A stretch of DNA of 30,233 nt from SIG440 sp045587485 (GTDB lineage Bacteria > Bacillota > Clostridia > Monoglobales > Monoglobaceae). Location: positions 1-30,233 of the forward strand of contig JAZNCI010000049.1 in assembly GCA_045587485.1 (NCBI GenBank), given 5' to 3'. A program made the position numbers and the translations under genes. The notes below the pieces were generated by a model. It saw only the letters and a list, made by a program, of their open reading frames with translations. It had not been told where the DNA came from and searched no databases. Position 1 is the stretch's first letter, and the number at the start of each line of letters is the position of its first letter. Shown piece by piece: positions 24,083-30,233 of the stretch.

Positions 24083-24373
24083 ATGAGTGTAAAAGATATG
24101 TTATGGTGTGAAATAAAGGAGGACAGCCAACCACACCTAAACCTTGAGTACCAAAGGACAAAAGCAAGATTAGATGACGGTGTAACTGCACTTTTTGAGA
24201 GTATGACACCAGCACAAAGGGTTATGATGGACCAAACCATACTGCAACAGATAGACAGCCTTATGGAACTCCAACAAATGCTGACTTTTGACGCTACTTT
24301 TTCTGTTCTTAATCGTGCGTGGAGAGAAATGCTATTAGGTGAGAGATATGAGCCTGAAGATTTCGAGGTGTGA
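24083..24373 (+). CDS. Unrecognised 96-residue protein, first of a gene pair
   Basis: Starts at ATG 24,083 after GGGAGGAG. The product is soluble and helical, with a Trp-Cys near the start ('MLWCEIKED'), 'ESMTPAQRVMMDQTILQQID' in the middle and an acidic end 'YEPEDFEV'. I recognise no family. The next gene begins one base after its stop, so the two are translated together. Its codon use and AT content resemble the following accessory genes rather than the core genes before it, so it probably belongs to the mobile region. Confidence 0.75.
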   Translation: MSVKDMLWCEIKEDSQPHLNLEYQRTKARLDDGVTALFESMTPAQRVMMDQTILQQIDSLMELQQMLTFDATFSVLNRAWREMLLGERYEPEDFEV

Positions 24374-24374
24374 T

Positions 24375-24731
24375 ATGTTTGATTTTGAAGGATATGAGAA
24401 TTTGAGTGATTATGTTTTTACATATCCAGCGTTTGAAGTTTTACAGCATACATACAATGTAGCATTAAAAAGAAAAGAAGTTAGTTTGCCTGCTTGTTCT
24501 TTTCAAGATTTTATAATAAGACATACCAAATTCAGAATAAAACACGGGTATAGAAAGTATAGAGAGTTTGAGCCTGAATGGGTAAATTTGTATGATTATA
24601 TTGTTGAGATAGAAAAAGAATATAGTGGTAAATCTGACACAACAAATCTTGAAAAAGCAACAATCTTATTTGACCAAGCCCTAATCTTATTTCACGAAGG
24701 CAATCCACTACCACCTTATCTACTTGCATAA
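24375..24731 (+). CDS. Unrecognised 118-residue protein, second of a gene pair
   Basis: ATG 24,375 has GAGGTG at 24,365-24,370; an in-frame start at 24,339 would overlap the previous gene and is less likely. The product is rich in aromatic residues ('YENLSDYVFTYPAFEVLQH'), with a basic stretch 'KFRIKHGYRKYREF' in the middle and a hydrophobic helix near the end. There is no recognised domain, signal peptide or clear membrane segment. A strong terminator follows 50 bases later, so the pair is a self-contained unit. A two-component toxin-antitoxin-like pair is possible but unsupported by motifs. Confidence 0.72.
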   Translation: MFDFEGYENLSDYVFTYPAFEVLQHTYNVALKRKEVSLPACSFQDFIIRHTKFRIKHGYRKYREFEPEWVNLYDYIVEIEKEYSGKSDTTNLEKATILFDQALILFHEGNPLPPYLLA

Positions 24732-24780
24732 ATAAACTATCTAAATAGTGTACAATTATTTCTATAAAATTTATATCAGT

Positions 24781-24809
24781 AAAAAAGAGGGATACAATTC
24801 CTCTTTTTT
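24781..24809 (+). terminator. Rho-independent terminator after the 24,083/24,375 pair
   Basis: AAAAAAGAGG pairs with CCTCTTTTTT around a nine-base loop; the 3' arm doubles as the T run. Confidence 0.85.
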
Positions 24810-25092
24810 GTTGCAAATTAGCCTTTTTTAATAAAAGCAAAAAACGACTTTGGACAGTTGTAAGAAAAAAATATTAATAAATTTTCTTGCATATTAATAA
24901 ATCTAGACAGTTGAGTTATTAATAATAAGAACAACTATATAATATACATACTATATATAACAACTTTGAAAACTGTAAACAACCTAAAACACTTGGGAAT
25001 ATAATGTTTTTTCCTTTGTTTGTCAGGAGTGGTGTGTGAAGTTTAGTGGATGTTCTAATATAGTTATAGTCCATAATACCCTGTTTAAGACA

Positions 25093-25130
25093 ATATACGG
25101 GAGTTTTCGCGAAAACTCCCGTATATTTTT
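25093..25130 (+). terminator. 34-bp perfect palindrome with T run
   Basis: Bases 25,093-25,126 are a perfect inverted repeat, arms ATATACGGGAGTTTTCG and its complement, with no unpaired centre, followed by TTTT. It can act as a terminator in either direction. No gene lies within 350 bases upstream, so what it terminates is unclear. Confidence 0.8.
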
Positions 25131-25160
25131 GTGTGTAATGTGTAATTTTGGTGAATAATA

Positions 25161-25189
25161 TTGATTTATTGACAGAATTATGTTATAAT
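25161..25189 (+). promoter_or_regulatory. Sigma-A-type promoter for the type II R-M operon
   Basis: TTGATT (25,161-25,166), 17-base spacer, TATAAT (25,184-25,189), about 40 bases before the methyltransferase start. Confidence 0.75.
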
Positions 25190-25227
25190 TTATTCTGTAT
25201 ATTTGCGTTTGGAAGGAGTAAGGTCTA

Positions 25228-26235
25228 ATGCAGTATAAGAGTATAGATTTATTTGCAGGAATTGGCGGAATTCGTATGGGTTTTGACCAAGCCTTTGGTG
25301 ATGATATAGAAACAGTCTTTGTAAGTGAGTGGGATGAGTATGCCCAAAAGACTTACACAGATAATTTTGGTGATACTCCTGCAATAGCAGGTGATATAAC
25401 AAAGATAGAAGAACAAGACGTGCCAGAGTTTGATATATGTTTAGCAGGTTTTCCTTGCGTAGCCTTTTCTTTAGCTGGTAAGAGAATGGGGTTTAAAGAC
25501 CTTTATAAAGGACAATCTCGTGGTATTTTGTTTATGGATGTTGTGCGTATTTGTGAGCACAGAAAACCAAAAGTAATCTTTTGCGAGAATGTAAAGAACT
25601 TGGTAAATCATGACAAAGGACATACCTTTAGAGTTATAAAAGAGGCATTTGAAACTATTGGCTATACTGTATATCACGAAGTGTTAAATTCAAAAGATTT
25701 TGGCGTTCCCCAAAATCGTGAGAGAATATATATGGTAGCATTTAGAAATGATTTGGGTGTAGATGGTTTTGCTTTTCCAGAGCCTACTGATACGACAAAG
25801 ACAATCAGAAATATTATGGAAGAAAAACCTGTACCTGCTAAATATTATCTTTCTACTACATATTGGCAAACCCTTCTCAATCACAAAGAGCGTCATGCAA
25901 GCAAGGGCAATGGCTTTGGTTATGAGATAAGAGATTTAGATGGTATTGCTGGTGCAATCGTATGTGGTGGTATGGGCAGAGAGAGAAATTTGATAATAGA
26001 CAAAAGACAAAAAGACTTAACTCCTACTACTCACATCAAAGGAACGGTAAATGACTTGGGCATAAGAAAAATGACACCTCGCGAGTGGGCAAGGTTGCAA
26101 GGTTTTCCTGATACATTCAAACTCACTCTTGCAGATACTCACCTTTATAAACAGTTTGGTAATAGCGTGTCTGTTCCCGTTATCAAAGCCATAGCAGAGA
26201 AGATTAAGGCGGTGTTAGATGATGTGGAAGTATAA
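25228..26235 (+). CDS. DNA (cytosine-5)-methyltransferase of a type II R-M system
   Basis: A 335-residue C5 methyltransferase with the ordered motifs: I 'DLFAGIGGIRMGF' (SAM), IV 'GFPC' with nucleophile Cys77, VI 'ENV' (120-122), VIII 'QNRERIY' (162-168), IX 'RKMTPREWARLQGFP' and X 'QFGNSVSVPV'. The target-recognition region lies between VIII and IX (about 190-275). Because the overlapping next gene is a HpaII-family nuclease, the predicted product is 5-methylcytosine in CCGG. AAGGAGT at 25,213-25,219 supports the start. Its end overlaps the nuclease gene by 17 bases, so methylase and nuclease are made together. Confidence 0.95.
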   Translation: MQYKSIDLFAGIGGIRMGFDQAFGDDIETVFVSEWDEYAQKTYTDNFGDTPAIAGDITKIEEQDVPEFDICLAGFPCVAFSLAGKRMGFKDLYKGQSRGILFMDVVRICEHRKPKVIFCENVKNLVNHDKGHTFRVIKEAFETIGYTVYHEVLNSKDFGVPQNRERIYMVAFRNDLGVDGFAFPEPTDTTKTIRNIMEEKPVPAKYYLSTTYWQTLLNHKERHASKGNGFGYEIRDLDGIAGAIVCGGMGRERNLIIDKRQKDLTPTTHIKGTVNDLGIRKMTPREWARLQGFPDTFKLTLADTHLYKQFGNSVSVPVIKAIAEKIKAVLDDVEV

Positions 26236-27289
26236 TAAGGGTGAGTGGAGTGAAATCTATACTTTTGCTTATATTTTGAGTTCTGGTATTCTTTATGCAG
26301 CAGATAAAGACCTTAATAAACTTGAAGAAATATATTTCCCTGTAATTAAGGTCATTCGTGAAGAAACAGCAGGACAGCCTATTGATTACAATACAGGTGA
26401 CGTAATTCGTATATATAAAGGTGAAGAACTGTTAAAAGAAGTCAATAAATTAGATTTTGAAGAAATAGTAGCAAAATTGTATAGAGAAATACCCAAAGGA
26501 AGTCGTGCCTTTGAAATAGACGGTATAGAAGATTTCTTTAATGGTGTATATTGTGAAAAGGTAAAAGCAAACTCTACAAAAAAAGAAGATATAACACTAC
26601 AATTACATGATATTCATACGGGTATTAGTCCTGTATGTGGTTTCAGTATTAAGTCATATTTGGGTGCAAATCCTACTTTGATAAATCCTGGTGAGAATAC
26701 TAATTTTATTTACACCATTGAGGGCTGTACTGACGAACTTATGGCGGAAGTAAATGCCATAGATACAAGGACAAAACTAATTGATAAAATGGATGCTTTA
26801 ACTCGTGCAGACTGCACCTTTAAGCTGCACACAGATAGTATATCAAAACAGTTTACGGAAAATTTGCAATTCATTGATACGATTATGCCTACATTCCTGA
26901 ACTATATGGTATTATATACATATCAGTATGGTTTAAGACATACAAAAGATATAATTAAGAAAATGAAAGAACTCAATCCGCTTAATTTTTCAAACGTTGA
27001 GATGTACACATACAAATTTAAAAAACTGTTGTGTGCGTGGGCGCTGGGTTTAACACCAGAGCGTACAGATTGGTTAGGAAATGAAGATGCAAATGGTGGT
27101 TATATTACGGTAAAAGCAGACGGAAGTATTGTTTGCTATCATTTGTATAACAGAGCAGATTTTGAACAATACTTATATGATTACACATACTTTGACAAGC
27201 CTTCTACTTCAAAATATCATTACTTCGATATTTATAAAGAGAATGGCGAGTATAAGATAAAGTTATGTTTGCAAGTTAGATTTAGGTGA
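26219..27289 (+). CDS. HpaII-family type II restriction endonuclease
   Basis: A 356-residue protein whose start, 'NKGEWSEIYTFAYILSSG', 'LYAADKDLNKLEEIYFPV' and 'KVIREE', fits my memory of HpaII-type enzymes, which cut CCGG. The overlapping C5 methyltransferase fits that call. The C-terminal half ends with a Tyr-rich, beta-rich stretch also usual for the family. Two adjacent ATGs (26,219 and 26,222) lie inside the methyltransferase end with only a weak ribosome binding site, so translation is probably coupled and kept low. No truncation is seen. Specificity is inferred from family, not shown. Confidence 0.88.
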   Translation: MMWKYNKGEWSEIYTFAYILSSGILYAADKDLNKLEEIYFPVIKVIREETAGQPIDYNTGDVIRIYKGEELLKEVNKLDFEEIVAKLYREIPKGSRAFEIDGIEDFFNGVYCEKVKANSTKKEDITLQLHDIHTGISPVCGFSIKSYLGANPTLINPGENTNFIYTIEGCTDELMAEVNAIDTRTKLIDKMDALTRADCTFKLHTDSISKQFTENLQFIDTIMPTFLNYMVLYTYQYGLRHTKDIIKKMKELNPLNFSNVEMYTYKFKKLLCAWALGLTPERTDWLGNEDANGGYITVKADGSIVCYHLYNRADFEQYLYDYTYFDKPSTSKYHYFDIYKENGEYKIKLCLQVRFR

Positions 27290-27293
27290 TATT

Positions 27294-27977
27294 ATGGTTT
27301 TGAATGTAGAAATATGGAATGACCATATCAGACAAGTCAAGGAGTTATCCTTGACTTGTGAAACTTTAGAAGAAAAATTAAAAGAAATGAAGTATACAGG
27401 CGAAAAGAGAGTTGTTGACGAACAGGTTGAAAACCTGCTACTACCACCAATCGCCCTGACATTCTATTCTTTAATTTATGATACAGGTAGCGTTCCAACA
27501 GAAGACATTTTGATAGAAGAATATTTAAATCAGGAAGAATGTTTCGGGTATTTGCCAGGGAACAAGATTGAAGTGACTTATAATGACGTGGTAACTGTTG
27601 TAAGTCTTGACGGTCTTATCTCCCGTATATTAAGAACATATCCTTCTCTTATTCGCGATTTCCACTTTTATCTCATGAGTAATGAGAGCGGTTTGTTTGA
27701 GGCGGTTAAATATTCTTTTATTGACGATTACAAGAATAAGATAGATTTAAAAATATTGTATAAAAACCAATGGCATAATGTAGGACTGCTCTTGGGTAGC
27801 AAGCGCAGTTTATTTTATCGATTTAAGAAGAAGTTTAGGCACAAGCCTGTTGAAGTAATTTATATTGAGTTAGATAAAAAGGATGCTAATTGGGTTGGCG
27901 ACTTTATGCTCTACACTCAAAAACACATCAATGAATTATGGCGTAAAATAAAACATAATCAATCAAAACAAATATAA
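27294..27977 (+). CDS. Unrecognised 227-residue protein, third gene of the type II R-M operon
   Basis: Begins four bases after the nuclease stop with AGGTGA just upstream, and a strong terminator follows, so it belongs to the R-M operon. The N-terminal 50 residues look coiled-coil; the middle is mixed. Around residues 140-175 'FIDDYKNKIDLKILYKNQWH' and 'VGLLLGSKRSLFYRFKKKF' resemble the core strands of a PD-(D/E)xK nuclease (Asp, then Asp-Leu-Lys), followed by a very basic segment. That reading is tentative. It might be a nuclease subunit or an accessory DNA-binding protein of the HpaII-type system. Confidence 0.75.
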   Translation: MVLNVEIWNDHIRQVKELSLTCETLEEKLKEMKYTGEKRVVDEQVENLLLPPIALTFYSLIYDTGSVPTEDILIEEYLNQEECFGYLPGNKIEVTYNDVVTVVSLDGLISRILRTYPSLIRDFHFYLMSNESGLFEAVKYSFIDDYKNKIDLKILYKNQWHNVGLLLGSKRSLFYRFKKKFRHKPVEVIYIELDKKDANWVGDFMLYTQKHINELWRKIKHNQSKQI

Positions 27978-27998
27978 AACCCCTTACAATTTACATAA

Positions 27999-28037
27999 TT
28001 AGCACCCGTTCCTTATCGGAACGGGTGCTAATTTTTT
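27999..28037 (+). terminator. Strong terminator ending the type II R-M operon
   Basis: A perfect 14-bp stem (TTAGCACCCGTTCC with its complement) closes a TTATC loop and is followed by TTTTTT. Confidence 0.94.
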
Positions 28038-28161
28038 ATGAAAAATTCACTTCTACAGTTGTGCCTACATTAGGGGGACATATAGTTTTTTCGATGCATA
28101 AAAATATATTTTATAGTGATGGTTAAAATATTTAATTTGTTGCGATTGTGGGGTTTTAGTG

Positions 28162-28356
28162 ATGAATAGCGAAATTAAGGATGCTCACATTAAACTTCGT
28201 ATTTCTAAAGAGAAAAAAGAAGAACTCAAAAAATATGCGTATTCCAGAGGGATATCTGTCAGTTCTCTTATAAGGTATATTTTAAGTGAGCAGGTAAATT
28301 GGTTGCAGGATGATAAGACTAATTCTACTATTGGGGGAAATAAAGATGAAAAATAA
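28162..28356 (+). CDS. Ribbon-helix-helix DNA-binding protein
   Basis: A 64-residue protein. 'AHIKLRISKEKKEELKKYA' and 'SRGISVSSLIRYILSEQV' fit a ribbon-helix-helix (Arc/CopG-type) fold: a short beta strand, helix, turn with Gly-Ile-Ser-Val-Ser, second helix. Such dimers bind operators in plasmids, phages and antitoxins. ATG 28,162 is chosen; an in-frame GTG three bases earlier is an alternative. It overlaps the start of the next gene (ATGAAAAATAA), so it probably heads this small operon and may control it. Confidence 0.8.
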   Translation: MNSEIKDAHIKLRISKEKKEELKKYAYSRGISVSSLIRYILSEQVNWLQDDKTNSTIGGNKDEK

Positions 28357-28702
28357 GTTAAGCAATTTTAGTTGTATTGAAGAAGAAAATGGGTGTGCGG
28401 GTTGTCAGAAATGTCCTTATATTGAAGATTGTGATTTGGATGATAAATGCGAAGACAATGAATGGTTTGATATTGGGTTTAGAAAAGGTCATCAGGTGGC
28501 TTGCGAGGAACTTATGGGCGATATTTACATTAATGGTTACAAGATTGACAGAATAGATGATATAAAGCAAAAAGTCATAACTCTCGGGAATTGCATACCT
28601 TTTGAATATAGGAAAGTAATAGATGAAATTTTGGAAGCGTTATCAGGGTTAATGAAAGATGTGGCTTTTGAAGCAGTTGAAGATTATCTTGGGTATAGGT
28701 AA
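28346..28702 (+). CDS. Cys-rich small protein of unknown function
   Basis: A 118-residue acidic protein. The N-terminal 40 residues hold six Cys ('CIEEENGCAGCQKCPY', then 'EDCDLDDKC'), suggesting a zinc or iron-sulfur cluster site. The rest is helical with no recognised family. ATG 28,346 has a GGGGGA ribosome binding site and overlaps the ribbon-helix-helix gene. It is typical of small genes in conjugative or phage-like elements, but no specific role can be given. Confidence 0.7.
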   Translation: MKNKLSNFSCIEEENGCAGCQKCPYIEDCDLDDKCEDNEWFDIGFRKGHQVACEELMGDIYINGYKIDRIDDIKQKVITLGNCIPFEYRKVIDEILEALSGLMKDVAFEAVEDYLGYR

Positions 28703-28715
28703 GGCGGTGCTGAAT

Positions 28716-28877
28716 ATGAAAAACAAAAATATAAGATTTCCTTACGGAAAAGCAGTTAAGGTGTGCGAGGATTGTTGTACTCTTGATGTTGGTAGCAAAA
28801 GAAAATGCCGCGTTTGCGGTGGGAAATTGATAAAAATAGAAGGAGTTATGTACTATGGATATAAAGTTGAGATGTAA
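28716..28877 (+). CDS. Small zinc-ribbon protein
   Basis: A 53-residue protein with two Cys pairs, 'CEDCC' and 'CRVCGG', spaced as in a zinc ribbon. ATG 28,716 lies after AAGGCGG (28,701-28,707); a longer in-frame start at 28,659 would sit inside the previous gene. It overlaps the next gene by 23 bases. Function unknown. Confidence 0.65.
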   Translation: MKNKNIRFPYGKAVKVCEDCCTLDVGSKRKCRVCGGKLIKIEGVMYYGYKVEM

Positions 28878-29832
28878 TGAAACTGCTGATAGTTTAATTG
28901 CAAAAGCAGGTAGAGAAACGAAGAAATATTTAAAGATTTTAAGTTCTGACGAAGATTTTTGCAAGGCTTTTGTGGAAAGTAAGCCACGTTTGGCATTAGC
29001 AATTGCGACTTATGTTGCTTGTGTGAAGAAATTAAAAAATATAGAAAATACTGGCGTATTAAAAGAATTTACAGAAGCGTCAAAAAATCTTATTAGGGCC
29101 TTTGACTTTGCTGATTTAAGAACTGACAGAAGTTTTATTATCGACGCGTATGAACAGGGCAAAAAAAGCCCTGTATATCTCGCTTTGGAAGTGGTGTTTA
29201 ATGCATCGCTTTTCAAGGAAGAGGGCTTGCAAAGGAGATTTAAGATTATATATAACATATGGAAAAGTATTATTGAATTCAATGAGAGTGAATATTTTTT
29301 ATATGCCGTTCCTTATATCTACTACGTAAATGTAAATACGGGTCGCATTTTGAGATGCACAAAGAAAATTGATAATTTTGAATATTTTGATGGTAACGGA
29401 TTTAATATATGGTACAACAGTAATTATGACACAGTATATGAAGACGGGGTGTTTTTGGGCAAATGGGTTGATGCAACTCACTCAAAACGTAGTGGTGGTA
29501 AGAATGGTACAGTCTATAAAAATGTAACTTTTTCAAGTAGTCCTTACTTGCTTGAGTATGGTGGTAAATCATTTGATATGCCAGCGCATCAAGTGGTTGT
29601 GTTGTGTTTTTATGGGCTCAACGTTCTTAAATATTGTATAGGTTCTGGCTCTTTGCTAAATCTAGATCACATTTCTGGCAATGCTTTTGATAATGGAATT
29701 ATGAACCTTGCTCTCGTAACGAGAGTTGGCAATGCAAAAAAAGGTAGTGGAAGTAGCGAAAAACCTGTAAATTTTCTACAGCTTTTCGAAGCCTTACAGA
29801 TAGCCAATACACCTATCCTATATTATTTTTAA
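28855..29832 (+). CDS. Probable HNH endonuclease domain protein
   Basis: A 325-residue protein. Its last third resembles the HNH domain of phage and homing-type nucleases: 'PAHQVVVLCFYG' matches the usual 'vHrlVa.aFi' lead, then 'LNLDHISGNAFDNGIMNLAL' matches 'INHIDGNk.NN...NLe', and 'VTRVGNAKKG' closes it. The key 'DH' and the two Asn are present, and a Gly/Ser-rich insert 'IGSGS' is unusual. The N-terminal 130 residues are helical and unrecognised; the middle (about 145-215) is Tyr-rich beta structure. AGAAGGAG lies before the ATG. It is likely a mobile-element nuclease, active state uncertain. Confidence 0.68.
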   Translation: MDIKLRCNETADSLIAKAGRETKKYLKILSSDEDFCKAFVESKPRLALAIATYVACVKKLKNIENTGVLKEFTEASKNLIRAFDFADLRTDRSFIIDAYEQGKKSPVYLALEVVFNASLFKEEGLQRRFKIIYNIWKSIIEFNESEYFLYAVPYIYYVNVNTGRILRCTKKIDNFEYFDGNGFNIWYNSNYDTVYEDGVFLGKWVDATHSKRSGGKNGTVYKNVTFSSSPYLLEYGGKSFDMPAHQVVVLCFYGLNVLKYCIGSGSLLNLDHISGNAFDNGIMNLALVTRVGNAKKGSGSSEKPVNFLQLFEALQIANTPILYYF

Positions 29833-29885
29833 CCACATAAAGAATAAATGGTGGGTATATTTTAAGAAGAAAGCAGGGTTTAATT

Positions 29886-30062
29886 ATGGATGATTTAGAA
29901 TTAAAAGAATACATAGGTTTAGAAGATTGTGATATTATTGTTGCCTATCTTATGGGAAAAGCAGAACTTACATATGGTCAGGCTATGGAAGTAACAGAAA
30001 TGCTTAGCAGAATGGTAAATTTAGCAGCAACCAGAATTGCCAAGGATATGGGGGCAATTTGA
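29886..30062 (+). CDS. Small acidic protein of unknown function
   Basis: A 58-residue ORF with start 'MDDLELKEYIGLEDCDIIVAY' and a helical second half with several Met. GCAGGG lies a short way upstream. No family is recognised. It is followed after one base by the next small ORF, as in phage-like gene strings. Confidence 0.55.
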   Translation: MDDLELKEYIGLEDCDIIVAYLMGKAELTYGQAMEVTEMLSRMVNLAATRIAKDMGAI

Positions 30063-30063
30063 T

Positions 30064-30231
30064 ATGGGTTATATGATAAGGTTTTTAAAAATATACTGTC
30101 CATACTGCAAGACGGAACTTCCCGTTCAGATACACTATAAGAATATGGGGTATCTATGGACGTGTTGTGACAGGTGTAAAAAAGGTGTATATATTTATAA
30201 GCAGCAGGCAATAGACAGAAGAAAGAGATAA
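30064..30231 (+). CDS. Small Cys-rich (zinc-ribbon-like) protein
   Basis: A 55-residue basic protein with 'YCPYCKTELP' and 'CCDRCKKG', two Cys pairs about 27 residues apart in a zinc-ribbon layout. ATG 30,064 begins one base after the previous stop; an in-frame TTG at 30,037 is less likely. It ends two bases before the window edge. Function unknown. Confidence 0.58.
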   Translation: MGYMIRFLKIYCPYCKTELPVQIHYKNMGYLWTCCDRCKKGVYIYKQQAIDRRKR

Positions 30232-30233
30232 TT

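Larger units (their letters stand above)
24732..25227. other. Non-coding tract between the small gene pair and the type II R-M operon
   Basis: About 500 bases without a credible ORF. After the terminator at 24,781-24,809 comes a very AT-rich stretch with two GACAGTTG copies (24,853 and 24,904) and repeated ATTAATAAAT. It then becomes more mixed in composition (about 24,960-25,090, with GTCAGGAGTGGTGTGTG) and ends in a 34-bp palindromic terminator. The promoter of the methyltransferase follows. A small RNA ending at that terminator is possible. Confidence 0.5.

Noticed and set aside
25170..25189. TTGACA as -35 for the methyltransferase gene
   Set aside because: It is only nine bases from TATAAT; TTGATT at 25,161 with a 17-base spacer fits better.

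Overview
The window looks like a chromosomal stretch of a spore-forming, anaerobic Clostridia-type Firmicute. The evidence is an AT-rich sequence with strong AGGAGG-type ribosome binding sites, a cotJABC spore-coat operon, a TepA/ClpP-like sporulation protease, a PerR-rubrerythrin oxidative-stress pair, and an rpsU-yqeY-yqeG-...-efp housekeeping block. The species cannot be named from the sequence alone.

Region 1 (1-about 13,100, + strand) is the right-hand part of an integrative element. It starts inside a probable DUF3990-type gene, overlapped by an HTH regulator (toxin-antitoxin-like pair). A type I restriction-modification operon follows, with three extra genes set between its core subunits: hsdM, a PIN-domain gene split by an in-frame amber stop, an EF-hand-bearing membrane protein, hsdS, a Ser/Thr protein kinase with an extra N-terminal domain, and hsdR. 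Spacing is tight and two joins overlap, so this reads as one transcription unit. A 1.1-kb non-coding tract follows, with an array of about 107-bp degenerate tandem repeats and three hairpin repeats. The element ends with a small ORF and a large serine recombinase. The recombinase stops about 30 bp from the point where the cotJC reading frame is broken, so the element has inserted into cotJC and the rest of cotJC should lie beyond its left end, outside the window.

Region 2 (about 13,100-17,460, - strand) holds the 5' stump of cotJC, intact cotJB and cotJA, a polysaccharide deacetylase and an M23 peptidase (cell wall), a CpXC protein, and homoserine O-acetyltransferase metAA with a clear sigma-A-type promoter.

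Region 3 (17,540-23,830, + strand) is core genome: tepA; rpsU with a consensus promoter; yqeY; yqeG; an endonuclease IV-like TIM barrel; an M24 aminopeptidase; efp; a CD1247-like protein with a zinc ribbon and an Asp-Cys repeat tail; perR behind a PerR box; and a reverse-type rubrerythrin.

Region 4 (about 23,900-30,233, + strand) is a second accessory region: two unrecognised small genes in tandem, a non-coding tract ending in a 34-bp perfect palindrome, a type II R-M pair (C5 cytosine methyltransferase plus HpaII-family endonuclease, predicted site CCGG) with an unknown third gene, and a run of small genes (ribbon-helix-helix, Cys-rich proteins, a probable HNH endonuclease) of phage or mobile-element character.

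The most interesting features are the six-gene type I R-M locus with built-in PIN, membrane and kinase genes, and its carriage on a serine-recombinase element that disrupts a spore-coat gene, a layout resembling the skin element in sigK. No rRNA, tRNA or CRISPR array was seen.
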